From contig JADKBV010000005.1 in the NCBI GenBank assembly GCA_016714895.1, positions 3,348 to 67,347 of the forward strand: a DNA stretch of 64,000 nucleotides. The letters are read 5' to 3'. Made by a program: the position numbers and the translations under genes. The notes under the pieces were generated by a model. That model was given only the letters and a program-made list of their open reading frames with translations, did no database searches and was not told the DNA's origin. The DNA comes from Saprospiraceae bacterium. GTDB lineage: Bacteria; Bacteroidota; Bacteroidia; Chitinophagales; Saprospiraceae. This document shows, in pieces, positions 29,304 to 38,222 of the stretch. The stretch's first letter is position 1. Every line of letters starts with the position of its first letter.

Positions 29304-29489
29304 ATGGCCGGGTAATCCATGCGGCGGCTGAGGAACGAAGACCGCTGAGCGATATTTGGAGACAAAAACTGAAATTTAGTAACTGGTTTCGCTCAAGAGT
29401 GACTGACCGTTGCAGCAATTTTGACCCCAAACGAAAGGGCTCAAAATAGGGAAGGAACGGCGAACTACGGCTCGCGGGTGGAGAATTCA
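29304..29489. repeat. Direct repeat A, copy 2
   Basis: Second copy of 29017-29226, starting 287 bp further on and about 24 bp shorter. Its internal hairpin is partly broken (left arm TTTTGACCCC against GGGCTCAAAA). A chance open frame (29147-29449) bridges the two copies and is not a gene. Confidence 0.7.
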
Positions 29490-29570
29490 TAGGCATTAGG
29501 TGCTGGGCTCCCTTGAGGGTCTTAGGCTGTTTTGTCGAACCTTCCGGAGTTGTGGAAGATAAAAAAGGTT

Positions 29571-29763
29571 TTTTTCAATGCTTCGCATTGGTGGTTTTTA
29601 CTCATCCCCTCCCTTCTCTCAAGAAAGAAGGGTGACGCACAGGGTTTGGGTTTTGTGGTTGATTTTTAGAGATTTTATGGTTATCTAGGATAGGGGCGTC
29701 GCCCTGAAATCTTAGTAGAAAAATCCAAAACGACAATTTGAGGGGCGTAGCCCTGATGTCTTA
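29571..29763. repeat. Repeat B, copy 1 (upstream of the 1,288-aa gene)
   Basis: Shares with 33929-34123: 'GCATTG', 'ACGCACAGGG', 'GAGATTTTATGGTTATCT', 'GGATAGGGGCGT', 'ATCTTAGTAGAA' and 'AATTTGAGGGGCGT' followed by AGCCCTG. Small palindromes (CAATGC-TTC-GCATTG and AGGGGCGTxGCCCT) lie inside. It ends about 240 bp before the start at 30003. Confidence 0.7.
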
Positions 29764-30002
29764 AACTGAGGTTGAGATTTAGGTTAAGGTTCAGCAGTTT
29801 TTACCCATAATATTGTCGACCCTCGCGCACTACGGCTCTACATTTTTGATAATTTTAGCTCATCTCAACATTGCCAATCTTGTCTCCAAAAGTCGTGGCG
29901 GGCAACATTTTTGGGATTTGTTTTTTTTGAGACATACATTTTTTATATCTTCACGTTAAGAAAACGAATCCAATTTATTTTCAAAATTTTATCAATATAA
30001 GT

Positions 30003-33000
30003 ATGAAAAGTTTAATTACCTTTTTAAAGATTTGGGTGCTTTGTTTGTCGGGTATGGTATCCATATATTCACAAAACACCAATAATTGTGGTCAGAGTCC
30101 TGTTCAATATGATTTGTCAGCCAATAATGTCAGGGCAAGGTTGCACTTAAGTGGGCATCTTTTTAGTGATGCGGCTTATATTTTTCCGAAACCTGCGAAA
30201 AATGAACTGGCCGTTGCATCGGTCTATGCAGCTGGGATTTGGACAGGTGGATTACTTGAAAACGGATTACCTGCCGTTTCTGCAAGTACGTACCGTTCAC
30301 TGGGACGAGATCATTTTCAGGGTCCGGTTCTGAGTGGAATTACAGATTCATCTGCTTTCTGCTCACAATGGAACCGTTTTTTTATCGTCAAAGGTGAAAA
30401 TATCATCAAACATAAACGATTGGCAAAAAAAGCACTGTCATCCGGGCAGTTAATAGATTGTAATCAGATACCGGAAGATGTATTGTACTGGCCGGGACGA
30501 AATAACCCTTATTTTTCTCAAAAATATGGATGGTCATTACCGGATATTCCCTTAGCAGGATTTTGGGATGAAGACAATAACGGAATCTACAATCCGTGTA
30601 AAGGGGATTTTCCGATTGTACCTGTGGAATCTTGCGAAACGTCAAATGATATCGAAAAAGCCATTCCAACTGAAATCGTATTTTATGTATTTAATGATGT
30701 CATGGCCAATCATACCCAATCCGGATTAGCAAAAACGACTCTTGAGACCCAGGTACACGCCTTTGCCTATGTTACGGATGACGAAATGAACGATGCCACT
30801 TTTTATCATTATAAAATGATCAATAAAGGTAATGAAGTAGTTAAAGATATGTATACCGGTTTTTGGATGGACCCGGATTTAGGATGTTACGCTGATGACT
30901 ATATTGGTTGTTTTCCTTCCCGAAACCTTGGATTTATATATAATGAAGATTCAGTAGACGGCATACAGGGTGCTGATTGTCAGGGAACACCATCGTATGT
31001 TCAAAAGATTCCTGTCTTAGGCATCAAACTTGCACATCCTCCGATGGTGTCCAAAATATTTGCCAGGGATAATCAGGGAAATATTCTTTTTGAAAATGGC
31101 CAAAAGGTACTACTCGATCCTATTGAAGGAAGTGGTTTGCAGGATACTTTGGTCAAAGGCAAAATGACAGCATTTAATTATTTTGAAAATTGCGGGATTG
31201 GACTTCCGAATCCGGACCATTGTGATCCGACAAAAGGAAATGAACTACAATTCTTTGAGGCATTAAAAGGCAGAGATCATCTGAATCCGGGTACACAGAT
31301 GACATCTAAATATGCATTCGATGGAGAACCTAACGATCCGAACGGATGGTCAATGTGTAGTCAGCTTTTACCGTTTGGTGACCGAAGGATATTGCTTTCA
31401 TCAGGAAGAAGAACCCTTCAACCAGGAGAGTCCATCACTCTTACTTATGCTTTGTTTAGTACTTTTGAAGTTCGCCATCCTTGTCCTGATTTGGGAGGTC
31501 TCAAAAAAATTGACGACAAAATTCAATCTTTGTTTGACAATTGTTTTCAAAACAAAATAATAGGTCCCGATGCACCGGATCTTACGGCCGAATCAGGAGA
31601 CAGACGATTGATCATATCTATGGATAACAGTGCGGTTTCCAACAATCAAAATTGGGGATATAAAGAAAAAATCGAAGGGGTACCAAATGAAACTTTTTAT
31701 CGTTTTGAAGGCGTAAAAGTGTTTCAGGTGAGTGACAGAAATGTCACGGTAAACGATATAAACAAACCTGAATTTGCCAGATTGGTGTACCAGACTGATG
31801 TTCAAAACGGAGTCAGTACCATCTACAATTGGGAATATGTGGTCAATCCGGATGCCAATGATGTCAACAGACCTTTTATCTGGCAACAAAAACTAAAGAC
31901 TTCAGGTGATGATACCGGTTTTAATCCGGAATTTGTTTTTGACGAAGATGTTTTTGCGACCGGCAATAAAACTCTGGTCAATGGCAGGGAATATCATTTT
32001 ATGGCCGTAGCGTATGGTTACAACAACTATCAGGATTTTGATCCGCAAAATGAAAGCGGTCAAAAGGAATTGTATATTCAGGGCAGTCACAATATCAAAA
32101 GTTACTCTTTTTCTCCACAGTATATATTTGGTCCGGACGAACAACAACTTCAGGTTATCCGACTTTCAGGCAAAGGAAATCCGCATCAGTTTTTAAGAAT
32201 GGAAAATGATATGGATGAAAAAATCCTGAGTCCGGGTTTTGACGGTAGGGTAGTCTATCAAACAGGGTATGGTCCTTTGACGGGCAGAATTGTTGATCCA
32301 TCCAAATGGGATGAAAATTATTTGTTTGAACTTTTTATAGACGGGACGTTCGACAATAATCGGGAAAGATGTAGTTATCTCGATGACGCATTTTGGACTT
32401 TAAGGGATGTGAATACCAATACGGTTTTGTTACAAAATGTACCTTTACATGTTATTGTGGAATACATGCTCGATGTTTATGGTTTTGCGCTGACAGTAAA
32501 AAATTATCCATCAGCAGGTACAAACTATTTAAGTAACTACGGCAGTATTGGAGCAAGTATGCAATATGATGACGAAGGAGGTAGTAAGTGGTTTGGTTCT
32601 TTTATAAAAAAAGATGCGGAAAATTCATCTGATGAAGATCAATGGCGTGTTGCATATCAGGTTGATGAAGGTAATGAATCATTTCTACCTTTCATCAATA
32701 TGAATGACAACCCGTTCATTCCTGTTATTGCTTCAAAGCGGGAAAGTTCGGCGGATCTATCAGAAAAATTTTATGTAAGTCCCGGGCCTAACATTTTGCT
32801 TGCCTTATCTTTAAGTCCAGCTAACAGATCTCTGCGAATGAGAGACCTCAATAATGTCGATATCGTCTTCACGTCTGACAAATCCAAGTGGAGTAAATGT
32901 GTGGTAGTCGAAACGGCCAATCCATTTTATTATACCAGAGACGGTCATAAAACCATTGGTGATGCCCAAAATTTTGAATTGCGACAAAGCCCTTCTAAAG

Positions 33001-33869
33001 GTAAAGACGGAGAATTGTTGAATGACGGAACGGTAGGATTCAGTTATTTTCCGGGTTATGCCATAGATGTGGAAACCGGAGAGCGGCTCAACATCTTTTT
33101 TGGTGAAAATTCCGTATATTCAGGTGACAATGCGGCTATTCTTGCCGATGGTGTCGGAATTGGCGGCGACCTGTTGTTTAATCCTTCCTCGCAATGGATT
33201 TCAAATATGGTTGATGAAGATGATGTGCGACGTTATGTGGCAGGCGGCCAACATTATGTCTATGTCACAAGACAGAAATACGATGAATGTGCGACCATCG
33301 CCACCAAACTCCGCAAAGGTGTGTCTACGATCCAAAAACTTAAAGCTGTGGCATCTCTGACATGGTGTGCTTTTCCGGTTCTTTCTGAAAATACAGATAT
33401 GTTGCCGCTGGCCCAGGGGCTGATCCCGAATGATGTCAGGGTTCAATTGCGGGTCGATCAGTCATACAGTAAGTCCCGAAGGTTTAATATCGAAAGGGAG
33501 CGGGATTGCGAAACAGAAAATGACAGACCGGTATATTGGTTTACGTTTAAAAAACCAGAGACATCTGATGTTGATGATGTTTCGGGTTTTGAAGCCGTGC
33601 GGATCATTCCGAATCCGTCATCTACTGAGACAAATCGTTTTGTGATCACCAATCTGCAAAAAAAGCCATTGGTTGCTTTGTACGATGTCACCGGAAAACT
33701 GGTGGCCGATCATGAGACTATACAGACCCATGTCCTTCAGTTTTCCGGAGACCGAACCTTCCACTTAGAATGTATTTTTTCCGGCAAATTGAATCCGGGA
33801 CTCTATCTGATACGTCTGACTGACGAAGACGGTACCACGTCATTTACAAAAAAATGGATCGTGTATTGA
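30003..33869 (+). CDS. Large T9SS type A secreted protein of unknown function
   Basis: 1,288 aa with signal peptide MKSLITFLKIWVLCLSGMVS (cut probably after IYSQ). The body has no domain I recognise. It has conserved-looking segments 'AAGIWTGGLLENGLPAV', 'LAGFWDEDNNGIYNPCKGDF' (a Ca-binding-like DxDxNG loop near residue 180-200), 'FWMDPDLGCYADDYIGCFPS' and 'VNGREYHFMAVAYGYNNY'. The last 85 residues are a T9SS type A sorting domain: 'RIIPNPSSTETNRFVI', 'ALYDVTGKLV', 'LNPGLYLIRL', final KKWIVY. It resembles the large uncharacterised secreted proteins common in Saprospiraceae; that placement is from memory. It stands alone, bracketed by repeat-rich zones with members of the same repeat families on both sides. 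Confidence 0.85.
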   Translation: MKSLITFLKIWVLCLSGMVSIYSQNTNNCGQSPVQYDLSANNVRARLHLSGHLFSDAAYIFPKPAKNELAVASVYAAGIWTGGLLENGLPAVSASTYRSLGRDHFQGPVLSGITDSSAFCSQWNRFFIVKGENIIKHKRLAKKALSSGQLIDCNQIPEDVLYWPGRNNPYFSQKYGWSLPDIPLAGFWDEDNNGIYNPCKGDFPIVPVESCETSNDIEKAIPTEIVFYVFNDVMANHTQSGLAKTTLETQVHAFAYVTDDEMNDATFYHYKMINKGNEVVKDMYTGFWMDPDLGCYADDYIGCFPSRNLGFIYNEDSVDGIQGADCQGTPSYVQKIPVLGIKLAHPPMVSKIFARDNQGNILFENGQKVLLDPIEGSGLQDTLVKGKMTAFNYFENCGIGLPNPDHCDPTKGNELQFFEALKGRDHLNPGTQMTSKYAFDGEPNDPNGWSMCSQLLPFGDRRILLSSGRRTLQPGESITLTYALFSTFEVRHPCPDLGGLKKIDDKIQSLFDNCFQNKIIGPDAPDLTAESGDRRLIISMDNSAVSNNQNWGYKEKIEGVPNETFYRFEGVKVFQVSDRNVTVNDINKPEFARLVYQTDVQNGVSTIYNWEYVVNPDANDVNRPFIWQQKLKTSGDDTGFNPEFVFDEDVFATGNKTLVNGREYHFMAVAYGYNNYQDFDPQNESGQKELYIQGSHNIKSYSFSPQYIFGPDEQQLQVIRLSGKGNPHQFLRMENDMDEKILSPGFDGRVVYQTGYGPLTGRIVDPSKWDENYLFELFIDGTFDNNRERCSYLDDAFWTLRDVNTNTVLLQNVPLHVIVEYMLDVYGFALTVKNYPSAGTNYLSNYGSIGASMQYDDEGGSKWFGSFIKKDAENSSDEDQWRVAYQVDEGNESFLPFINMNDNPFIPVIASKRESSADLSEKFYVSPGPNILLALSLSPANRSLRMRDLNNVDIVFTSDKSKWSKCVVVETANPFYYTRDGHKTIGDAQNFELRQSPSKGKDGELLNDGTVGFSYFPGYAIDVETGERLNIFFGENSVYSGDNAAILADGVGIGGDLLFNPSSQWISNMVDEDDVRRYVAGGQHYVYVTRQKYDECATIATKLRKGVSTIQKLKAVASLTWCAFPVLSENTDMLPLAQGLIPNDVRVQLRVDQSYSKSRRFNIERERDCETENDRPVYWFTFKKPETSDVDDVSGFEAVRIIPNPSSTETNRFVITNLQKKPLVALYDVTGKLVADHETIQTHVLQFSGDRTFHLECIFSGKLNPGLYLIRLTDEDGTTSFTKKWIVY

Positions 33870-33928
33870 GGCTAAGGTTGAGATTGAGGTTGAGATGGTT
33901 CCAACCTTTGTATTGTCGAACCTGATCA

Positions 33929-34123
33929 TTTTTATGCTACGCATTGACCGTTCATACCCATCCCCGCCCTTCCCTCAGGATGGAAGGGTTACGCACAGGG
34001 TCTGGGTTTTTTGCGTTATATTTTGAGATTTTATGGTTATCTTGGATAGGGGCGTTAGCCCTGTTATCTTAGTAGAACAATCAAAAAACGATAATTTGAG
34101 GGGCGTTAGCCCTGCGTTCTTAG
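33929..34123. repeat. Repeat B, copy 2 (downstream of the 1,288-aa gene)
   Basis: Partner of 29571-29763 in the same orientation, beginning 59 bp after the stop codon. Same string order, with GGGGCGTTAGCCCT twice in place of GGGGCGTCGCCCT and GGGGCGTAGCCCT. Confidence 0.7.
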
Positions 34124-34152
34124 AATGGAGAAGGCTTTAGGTATTAGGCCGC

Positions 34153-34325
34153 TTTGTCGAACCTTGTGGTTATTGCAGGTTCCGATACCGCTTTAGCTGT
34201 ATCGGAATGACATGTCTTTTTCGTTTTGGGAGAGAGGGGCGGCGAAGCCGCCCCTCTCTCTATCCCCATTTAATTTTATGTCATTCCGACAAAGCCATAG
34301 GCTTTGTCGGAATCTCTCTCTTACA
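34153..34325. repeat. Three-hairpin intergenic repeat, copy 2
   Basis: Same three hairpins as 28831-29004 at 34181-34206, 34230-34260 (14-bp stem) and 34283-34313 (14-bp stem). In hairpin 3 the left arm has CAAAGCC where copy 1 has CCAAGCC, and the right arm has the matching GGCTTTG, so pairing is kept. Hairpin 1 carries one uncompensated change (AGCTGT for AGCGGT). Confidence 0.75.
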
Positions 34326-34544
34326 ATCAGGTGTCAACGGTATGCATAGATTGAGAAAGTTTCGCCCTTGAGATTGTCGTGCTATCTTGCGAAGCATCGA
34401 TGTAAATCGACAAATCAAACAAATATAACAAATCCAACAATTCAAACATAAATTCCGGTTCATTTTCTCTGTTTTACCCCAACTGAATGGGAGCCAGAGA
34501 AAATGGAATACCGTAATGAAATTTCAGTAGTTTTGGCAATCCGA

Positions 34545-34602
34545 GGCCAGCTTCGTCCAGGGCTCCCTATAGGGTCGGGGTAAAACCCGGACGAAGCTGG
34601 CC
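34545..34602. repeat. Long perfect hairpin in repeat zone
   Basis: Arms GGCCAGCTTCGTCC (34545-34558) and the exact complement (34589-34602) enclose 30 nt that themselves contain CCCTATAGGG. It is followed by 'GGTATTGTCGACCC', a string also found near 29810. A further palindromic 'GTCGATACAGATCGAC' lies at 34629-34644. Confidence 0.6.
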
Positions 34603-34719
34603 GGTATTGTCGACCCATCGTGCGCCGCGTCGATACAGATCGACAATTCTAACAAATCCAACAAATACAACAACAGTACAATTATCCTCCAAAATACACA
34701 AAAATCTCCCGTAAGTTCG

Positions 34720-34727
34720 TAATTTTG
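34720..34727 (+). promoter_or_regulatory. Candidate -7 element upstream of ridA-queE
   Basis: TAATTTTG matches TAnnTTTG. The start codon is 78 nt downstream. I see no convincing -33 TTTG at the usual distance. Confidence 0.3.
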
Positions 34728-34804
34728 CCTTTTTATAACCGGACTATCATCTTTTATTATATTGATGATATCCTGATCCGGGTCACACATCAAAATACGG
34801 ATGG

Positions 34805-35185
34805 ATGAAAACAAAATTGAGCTCCAGCGCGGTTTGGGAAGATATAGTAGGCTATTCCCGCGCCATAAAAGTCGGTAATGTCATCGAAATAGCAGGCACA
34901 GCCTCTGTCAAAAACGGTGAAGTCATCCATACCCATGATCCGTATTTACAAGCAGGATATATCTTAAATATCATTGAAAATGCCTTAAAACAACTTGATG
35001 CCAGATTGGATGATGTGATCAGAACAAGGATTTATCTGCGCAATGTCGACGACTGGCAACAGGTGGCCAAAGCTCATAAAGAATATTTTGGCAAAATCAA
35101 ACCCGTTTGTACTATGGTAGCCGTCTCAAGTATGATCAATCCCGATATTCTCGTAGAGATTGAAGCAACGGCTTTTCTCACTTAA
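34805..35185 (+). CDS. ridA: RidA/YjgF-family enamine/imine deaminase
   Basis: 126 aa, the usual length of the family. RidA proteins hydrolyse reactive enamine/imine intermediates from PLP enzymes, as cytoplasmic trimers. Visible signatures are 'GNVIEIAGTASV' near residue 25, 'NIIENALKQLDARLDDVIRT' near 60-80 with the conserved Arg in 'RTRIYL', and the C-terminal 'ILVEIEATAFL' containing the conserved Glu. The stop codon is 11 nt before the queE start, so the pair is probably an operon, without an obvious functional link. Some family members lack deaminase activity, so the subtype is uncertain. Confidence 0.85.
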   Translation: MKTKLSSSAVWEDIVGYSRAIKVGNVIEIAGTASVKNGEVIHTHDPYLQAGYILNIIENALKQLDARLDDVIRTRIYLRNVDDWQQVAKAHKEYFGKIKPVCTMVAVSSMINPDILVEIEATAFLT

Positions 35186-35196
35186 AATTTTTATTT

Positions 35197-35826
35197 TTGT
35201 ACAAGATCAAAGAAATATATTATACCATCCAGGGAGAAGGATTTCATACCGGAAGACCTGCGGTTTTTTGTCGTTTTTCAGGTTGTAACCTCTGGTCAGG
35301 TCTCGAAAAAGACCGTGATAAAGCCGTATGCCGCTTTTGTGATACCGATTTTTGGGGCATGGATGGCAAAAACGGCGGTAAATACGACAAACAGGCTCTG
35401 ACAGACATGATATTGTCGCTCTGGCCGACATCAGAAAACAAAAATGTTTTTGTAGTCTGTACCGGTGGAGAACCGGCACTTCAGATAGACGACGAACTCA
35501 TATCCTGTTTTCACGAACATGGTATCGAAATGGCTATAGAAACCAACGGCACGGTAGACCTGCCACAAGGTATCGATTGGGTTTGTGTCAGCCCCAAAGC
35601 GGATACAGAGATCATTGTCACCAAAGGAAATGAAATCAAACTGGTTTTTCCCCAACCGGAAAATACACCTGCACAATACGAATCACTGAATTTTGACCAT
35701 TTTTATCTGCAACCTTTGGATGATGAAAATCAATTACAACACATCAGGGATTGTGTCAACTATTGTCTCAATCACCCAAAGTGGAAACTAAGCCTTCAGA
35801 CCCATAAGTTTATCGGTATCGATTGA
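35197..35826 (+). CDS. queE: 7-carboxy-7-deazaguanine synthase (radical SAM)
   Basis: 209 aa from a TTG codon at 35197 (reads MYKIKEIYYTIQGEG); there is no ATG between the ridA stop and the conserved 'YTIQGEG'. It converts 6-carboxytetrahydropterin to 7-carboxy-7-deazaguanine in queuosine precursor synthesis. The iron-sulfur motif is C-x14-C-x2-C ('SGCNLW' ... 'VCRFCDTDFWG'), the QueE variant of the radical-SAM signature. SAM-binding 'VVCTGGEPALQ' and 'AIETNGT' follow, and the C-terminus carries 'WKLSLQTHKFIGID' as expected. Other que genes are not in the window. Confidence 0.9.
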   Translation: MYKIKEIYYTIQGEGFHTGRPAVFCRFSGCNLWSGLEKDRDKAVCRFCDTDFWGMDGKNGGKYDKQALTDMILSLWPTSENKNVFVVCTGGEPALQIDDELISCFHEHGIEMAIETNGTVDLPQGIDWVCVSPKADTEIIVTKGNEIKLVFPQPENTPAQYESLNFDHFYLQPLDDENQLQHIRDCVNYCLNHPKWKLSLQTHKFIGID

Positions 35827-35895
35827 TTTTTTACAGGAAAATCGGTAGGGCAAAAAAAATGTTTTCTCAGAAAAAAATTTTGTCACCCTATTGGT

Positions 35896-36696
35896 TTATT
35901 TTCCCAATTCCACCGCTCTTTTGAAGGCAGCAGTGGCTCCGTCGATGATGATCTGATCCAATTTGTTTTGCTGAAAAGTCTGAATAGCCGCTTCCGTGGT
36001 GCCCCCTTTGGAAGCCACTTTCTGAATCCATTCCGAACAGGAAAAGTTGCCTTGTTGGTAGAGTTGCAGCGCTCCGAAAAAGGTTTGTTTGACCAATAAT
36101 TCTGCCTCAGCAGTGGCAATGCCCATTTCCATGGCGGCTTTGATCATGGATTCCATAAAATAATAAATGTAGGCAGGACCTGATCCTGAAATGGCCGTAA
36201 CCACATCAATCTGTGTTTCGGTGCGCACATTGAGGGTTTTTCCCGTCGTTTGCAGGAAATTCTGAATCCATTGTTCTTCAAATCGGCTGACTTCATCCGT
36301 TGCTGTAAATGCCGTCATTCCCGATCCGATCTGAGCGGGAAGGTTGGGCATGGCCCTTATGATTTTATTGACTTCCAGACCTTTTCGGATGGTTTGAATG
36401 GTGATGCCTGCCATGATACTCAAAAAAACCTGGCTGGCGTCGACGTAGGGTTTGATTTTAGAAAATAAAGAGGTGGCATCCTGAGGTTTTACCGCAAGAA
36501 TGACCAATTCGGCTTCCGGTATTTTAGTATAATCCGTGATGATCTGAGCCAATCCAAGCCGGGCTAGATTTTCGATCCGGTCGTCCTTGTCTTTTTCGAG
36601 GATCATCAATTGTTCGGCATTAACGACATGTGAATTGATGAAAGAACGGGCATAAGTCAGTCCCATATTTCCTCCGCCTATGATTAATATTTTCAT
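35896..36696 (-). CDS. proC: Pyrroline-5-carboxylate reductase
   Basis: 266 aa, normal for the family. It reduces 1-pyrroline-5-carboxylate to proline with NAD(P)H in the cytoplasm. The N-terminal Rossmann motif is 'ILIIGGGNMG'; further conserved parts are 'LAVKPQD' (about 70), 'SIMAGITI', 'IRAMPNLPAQIGSGMTA' (about 116-132) and the C-terminal dimerisation/active-site segment 'AISGSGPAYIYYFMESM' with 'VASKGGTTEAAI'. It converges on queE with a 69-nt gap and starts 150 nt from the divergent ffh. Confidence 0.92.
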   Translation of the reverse strand: MKILIIGGGNMGLTYARSFINSHVVNAEQLMILEKDKDDRIENLARLGLAQIITDYTKIPEAELVILAVKPQDATSLFSKIKPYVDASQVFLSIMAGITIQTIRKGLEVNKIIRAMPNLPAQIGSGMTAFTATDEVSRFEEQWIQNFLQTTGKTLNVRTETQIDVVTAISGSGPAYIYYFMESMIKAAMEMGIATAEAELLVKQTFFGALQLYQQGNFSCSEWIQKVASKGGTTEAAIQTFQQNKLDQIIIDGATAAFKRAVELGK

Positions 36697-36721
36697 GATT
36701 AAGTGTATCCTGATGAGATAA

Positions 36722-36729
36722 CAAATGTA
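36722..36729 (-). promoter_or_regulatory. Candidate -7 element of proC
   Basis: On the minus strand TACATTTG fits TAnnTTTG, 25 nt upstream of the ATG. A -33 box at standard spacing is not evident. Confidence 0.35.
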
Positions 36730-36791
36730 TGATTATGCCTTCAAATCCGTCGGAATTTGTGTTACATTCACATTTCATTAAGCTATCCCTT

Positions 36792-36819
36792 TTTGAATAT
36801 CATTTTTTATGTATCTTTG
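36792..36819 (+). promoter_or_regulatory. Candidate promoter of ffh
   Basis: TTTG at 36792-36795, a 16-nt spacer and TATCTTTG at 36812-36819, 27 nt before the ATG. The spacer is a little short of the usual length, but both boxes match the Bacteroidota pattern. Confidence 0.45.
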
Positions 36820-36846
36820 CCATCCAAATTTTAAGCAAGTTCCTAT

Positions 36847-38187
36847 ATGTTCGAAAGTTTAAGTGAAAAACTGGATTATGCGTTTAAAAGTCTGAAAGGA
36901 GACACCAGACTTACAGAGTTAAACATTGCCAATTCGGTCAAAGAAATCAGAAGGGCGCTCGTAGCAGCGGATGTCAACTATAAAATCGCCAAAGAATTTA
37001 CCGATAAGATCAAAGATAAAGCGCTCGGAAAGGAAAATGTACTTTCTGCCGTAAAGCCGGGTGATGTTATGGTCAAAATCGTGCTTGACGAAATGGTCGA
37101 GCTCATGGGAGGTCAGGCTGCCGGTATCAACATCAAAGGCAATCCGGGCATTATCCTGATTTCGGGTTTACAAGGTTCGGGTAAAACCACCTTTACAGGT
37201 AAACTGGCAAAATTCCTTTCGGAAAAGAAGTCCAAAAAACCTTTGTTGGTTGCCTGTGACGTGTATCGTCCTGCCGCCGTAGATCAGTTGTCCGTACTGG
37301 CAGAACAAATCGGTGTGGCGATTTACAAAGAGGTAGAAAACAAAAATCCGGTAAGTATTGCCCAAAATGCCATACAATACGCAAAATCTCACAGTCACGA
37401 TCTGGTGATTATCGATACCGCCGGTCGTACTGCGGTCGATGAGGATATGATGACCGAGATTGAAAATATCAAAAATGCCATTCAGCCTAGTGAAACTCTT
37501 TTTGTTGTCGACTCGATGACGGGACAGGATGCTGTCAATACGGCCATGGTTTTTAATGAAAGAATCAATTTTGACGGAGTCGTTCTGACCAAACTGGATG
37601 GAGATACCAGAGGGGGAGCGGCTCTATCTATCAAATATGCTGTCGGAAAACCGATCAAATTTATCAGTTCCGGCGAAAAAATGGATACCCTCGATGTTTT
37701 TTATCCGGAAAGGATGGCACAGCGAATCCTCGGCATGGGTGATATCGTTTCATTGGTTGAAAAAGCTCAGGAACAGTTTGACGAAAAAGAAGCCGAACGC
37801 CTTGAGAAAAAAATCAAAAAAAATAAATTCGATTTTAATGACTTTCTCGGTCAGATGAATCAGATTAAAAAAATGGGCGACCTGAAATCTTTGATGGGCA
37901 TGATACCCGGAATGGCCAAACTGACCAAGGATATCAATATCGATGAAAAAGCTTTTTCACGGATTGAAGCCATCATTCACTCGATGACACCCAAAGAAAG
38001 AGCCAATCCGGAACTGCTCAACATGAACCGTAAAAAAAGAATAGCCCTGGGTTCAGGCAAAAATATTCACGAAGTCAATATGTTTATCAAACAATTTGAC
38101 CAAATGAAAAATATGATGCACATGATGAGCAAAGGCAAAGGTATGGACAAACTTATGGGCGGTATGCCAAAAATGCCCCGAAGGTAA
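36847..38187 (+). CDS. ffh: Signal recognition particle GTPase Ffh
   Basis: 446 aa. With SRP RNA it binds signal sequences on nascent chains and delivers ribosomes to FtsY. N domain at 1-90 ('LTELNIANSVKEIRRALVAA'). G domain: P-loop 'GLQGSGKTTFTGKLA' near 108, 'DVYRPAAVDQL', 'IIDTAGR' and 'TKLDGDTRGGAALS' near 250. The M domain is Met-rich ('DFLGQMNQIKKMG', 'LMGMIPGM') and ends in a Met/Lys tail. The M3 peptidase gene follows after 35 nt. Confidence 0.95.
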   Translation: MFESLSEKLDYAFKSLKGDTRLTELNIANSVKEIRRALVAADVNYKIAKEFTDKIKDKALGKENVLSAVKPGDVMVKIVLDEMVELMGGQAAGINIKGNPGIILISGLQGSGKTTFTGKLAKFLSEKKSKKPLLVACDVYRPAAVDQLSVLAEQIGVAIYKEVENKNPVSIAQNAIQYAKSHSHDLVIIDTAGRTAVDEDMMTEIENIKNAIQPSETLFVVDSMTGQDAVNTAMVFNERINFDGVVLTKLDGDTRGGAALSIKYAVGKPIKFISSGEKMDTLDVFYPERMAQRILGMGDIVSLVEKAQEQFDEKEAERLEKKIKKNKFDFNDFLGQMNQIKKMGDLKSLMGMIPGMAKLTKDINIDEKAFSRIEAIIHSMTPKERANPELLNMNRKKRIALGSGKNIHEVNMFIKQFDQMKNMMHMMSKGKGMDKLMGGMPKMPRR

Positions 38188-38222
38188 TATTATTCAACCC
38201 ATTCAGATAAAACAAACATTTC

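Noticed and set aside
29147..29449. 100-codon frame in the repeat zone
   Set aside because: It spans two copies of a non-coding direct repeat, and an antisense frame exists over the same stretch; coding is unlikely.
28560..29830. Possible CRISPR array
   Set aside because: Repeats are 170-210 bp, few, unevenly spaced and internally palindromic; there are no regular short repeats with unique spacers and no cas genes.
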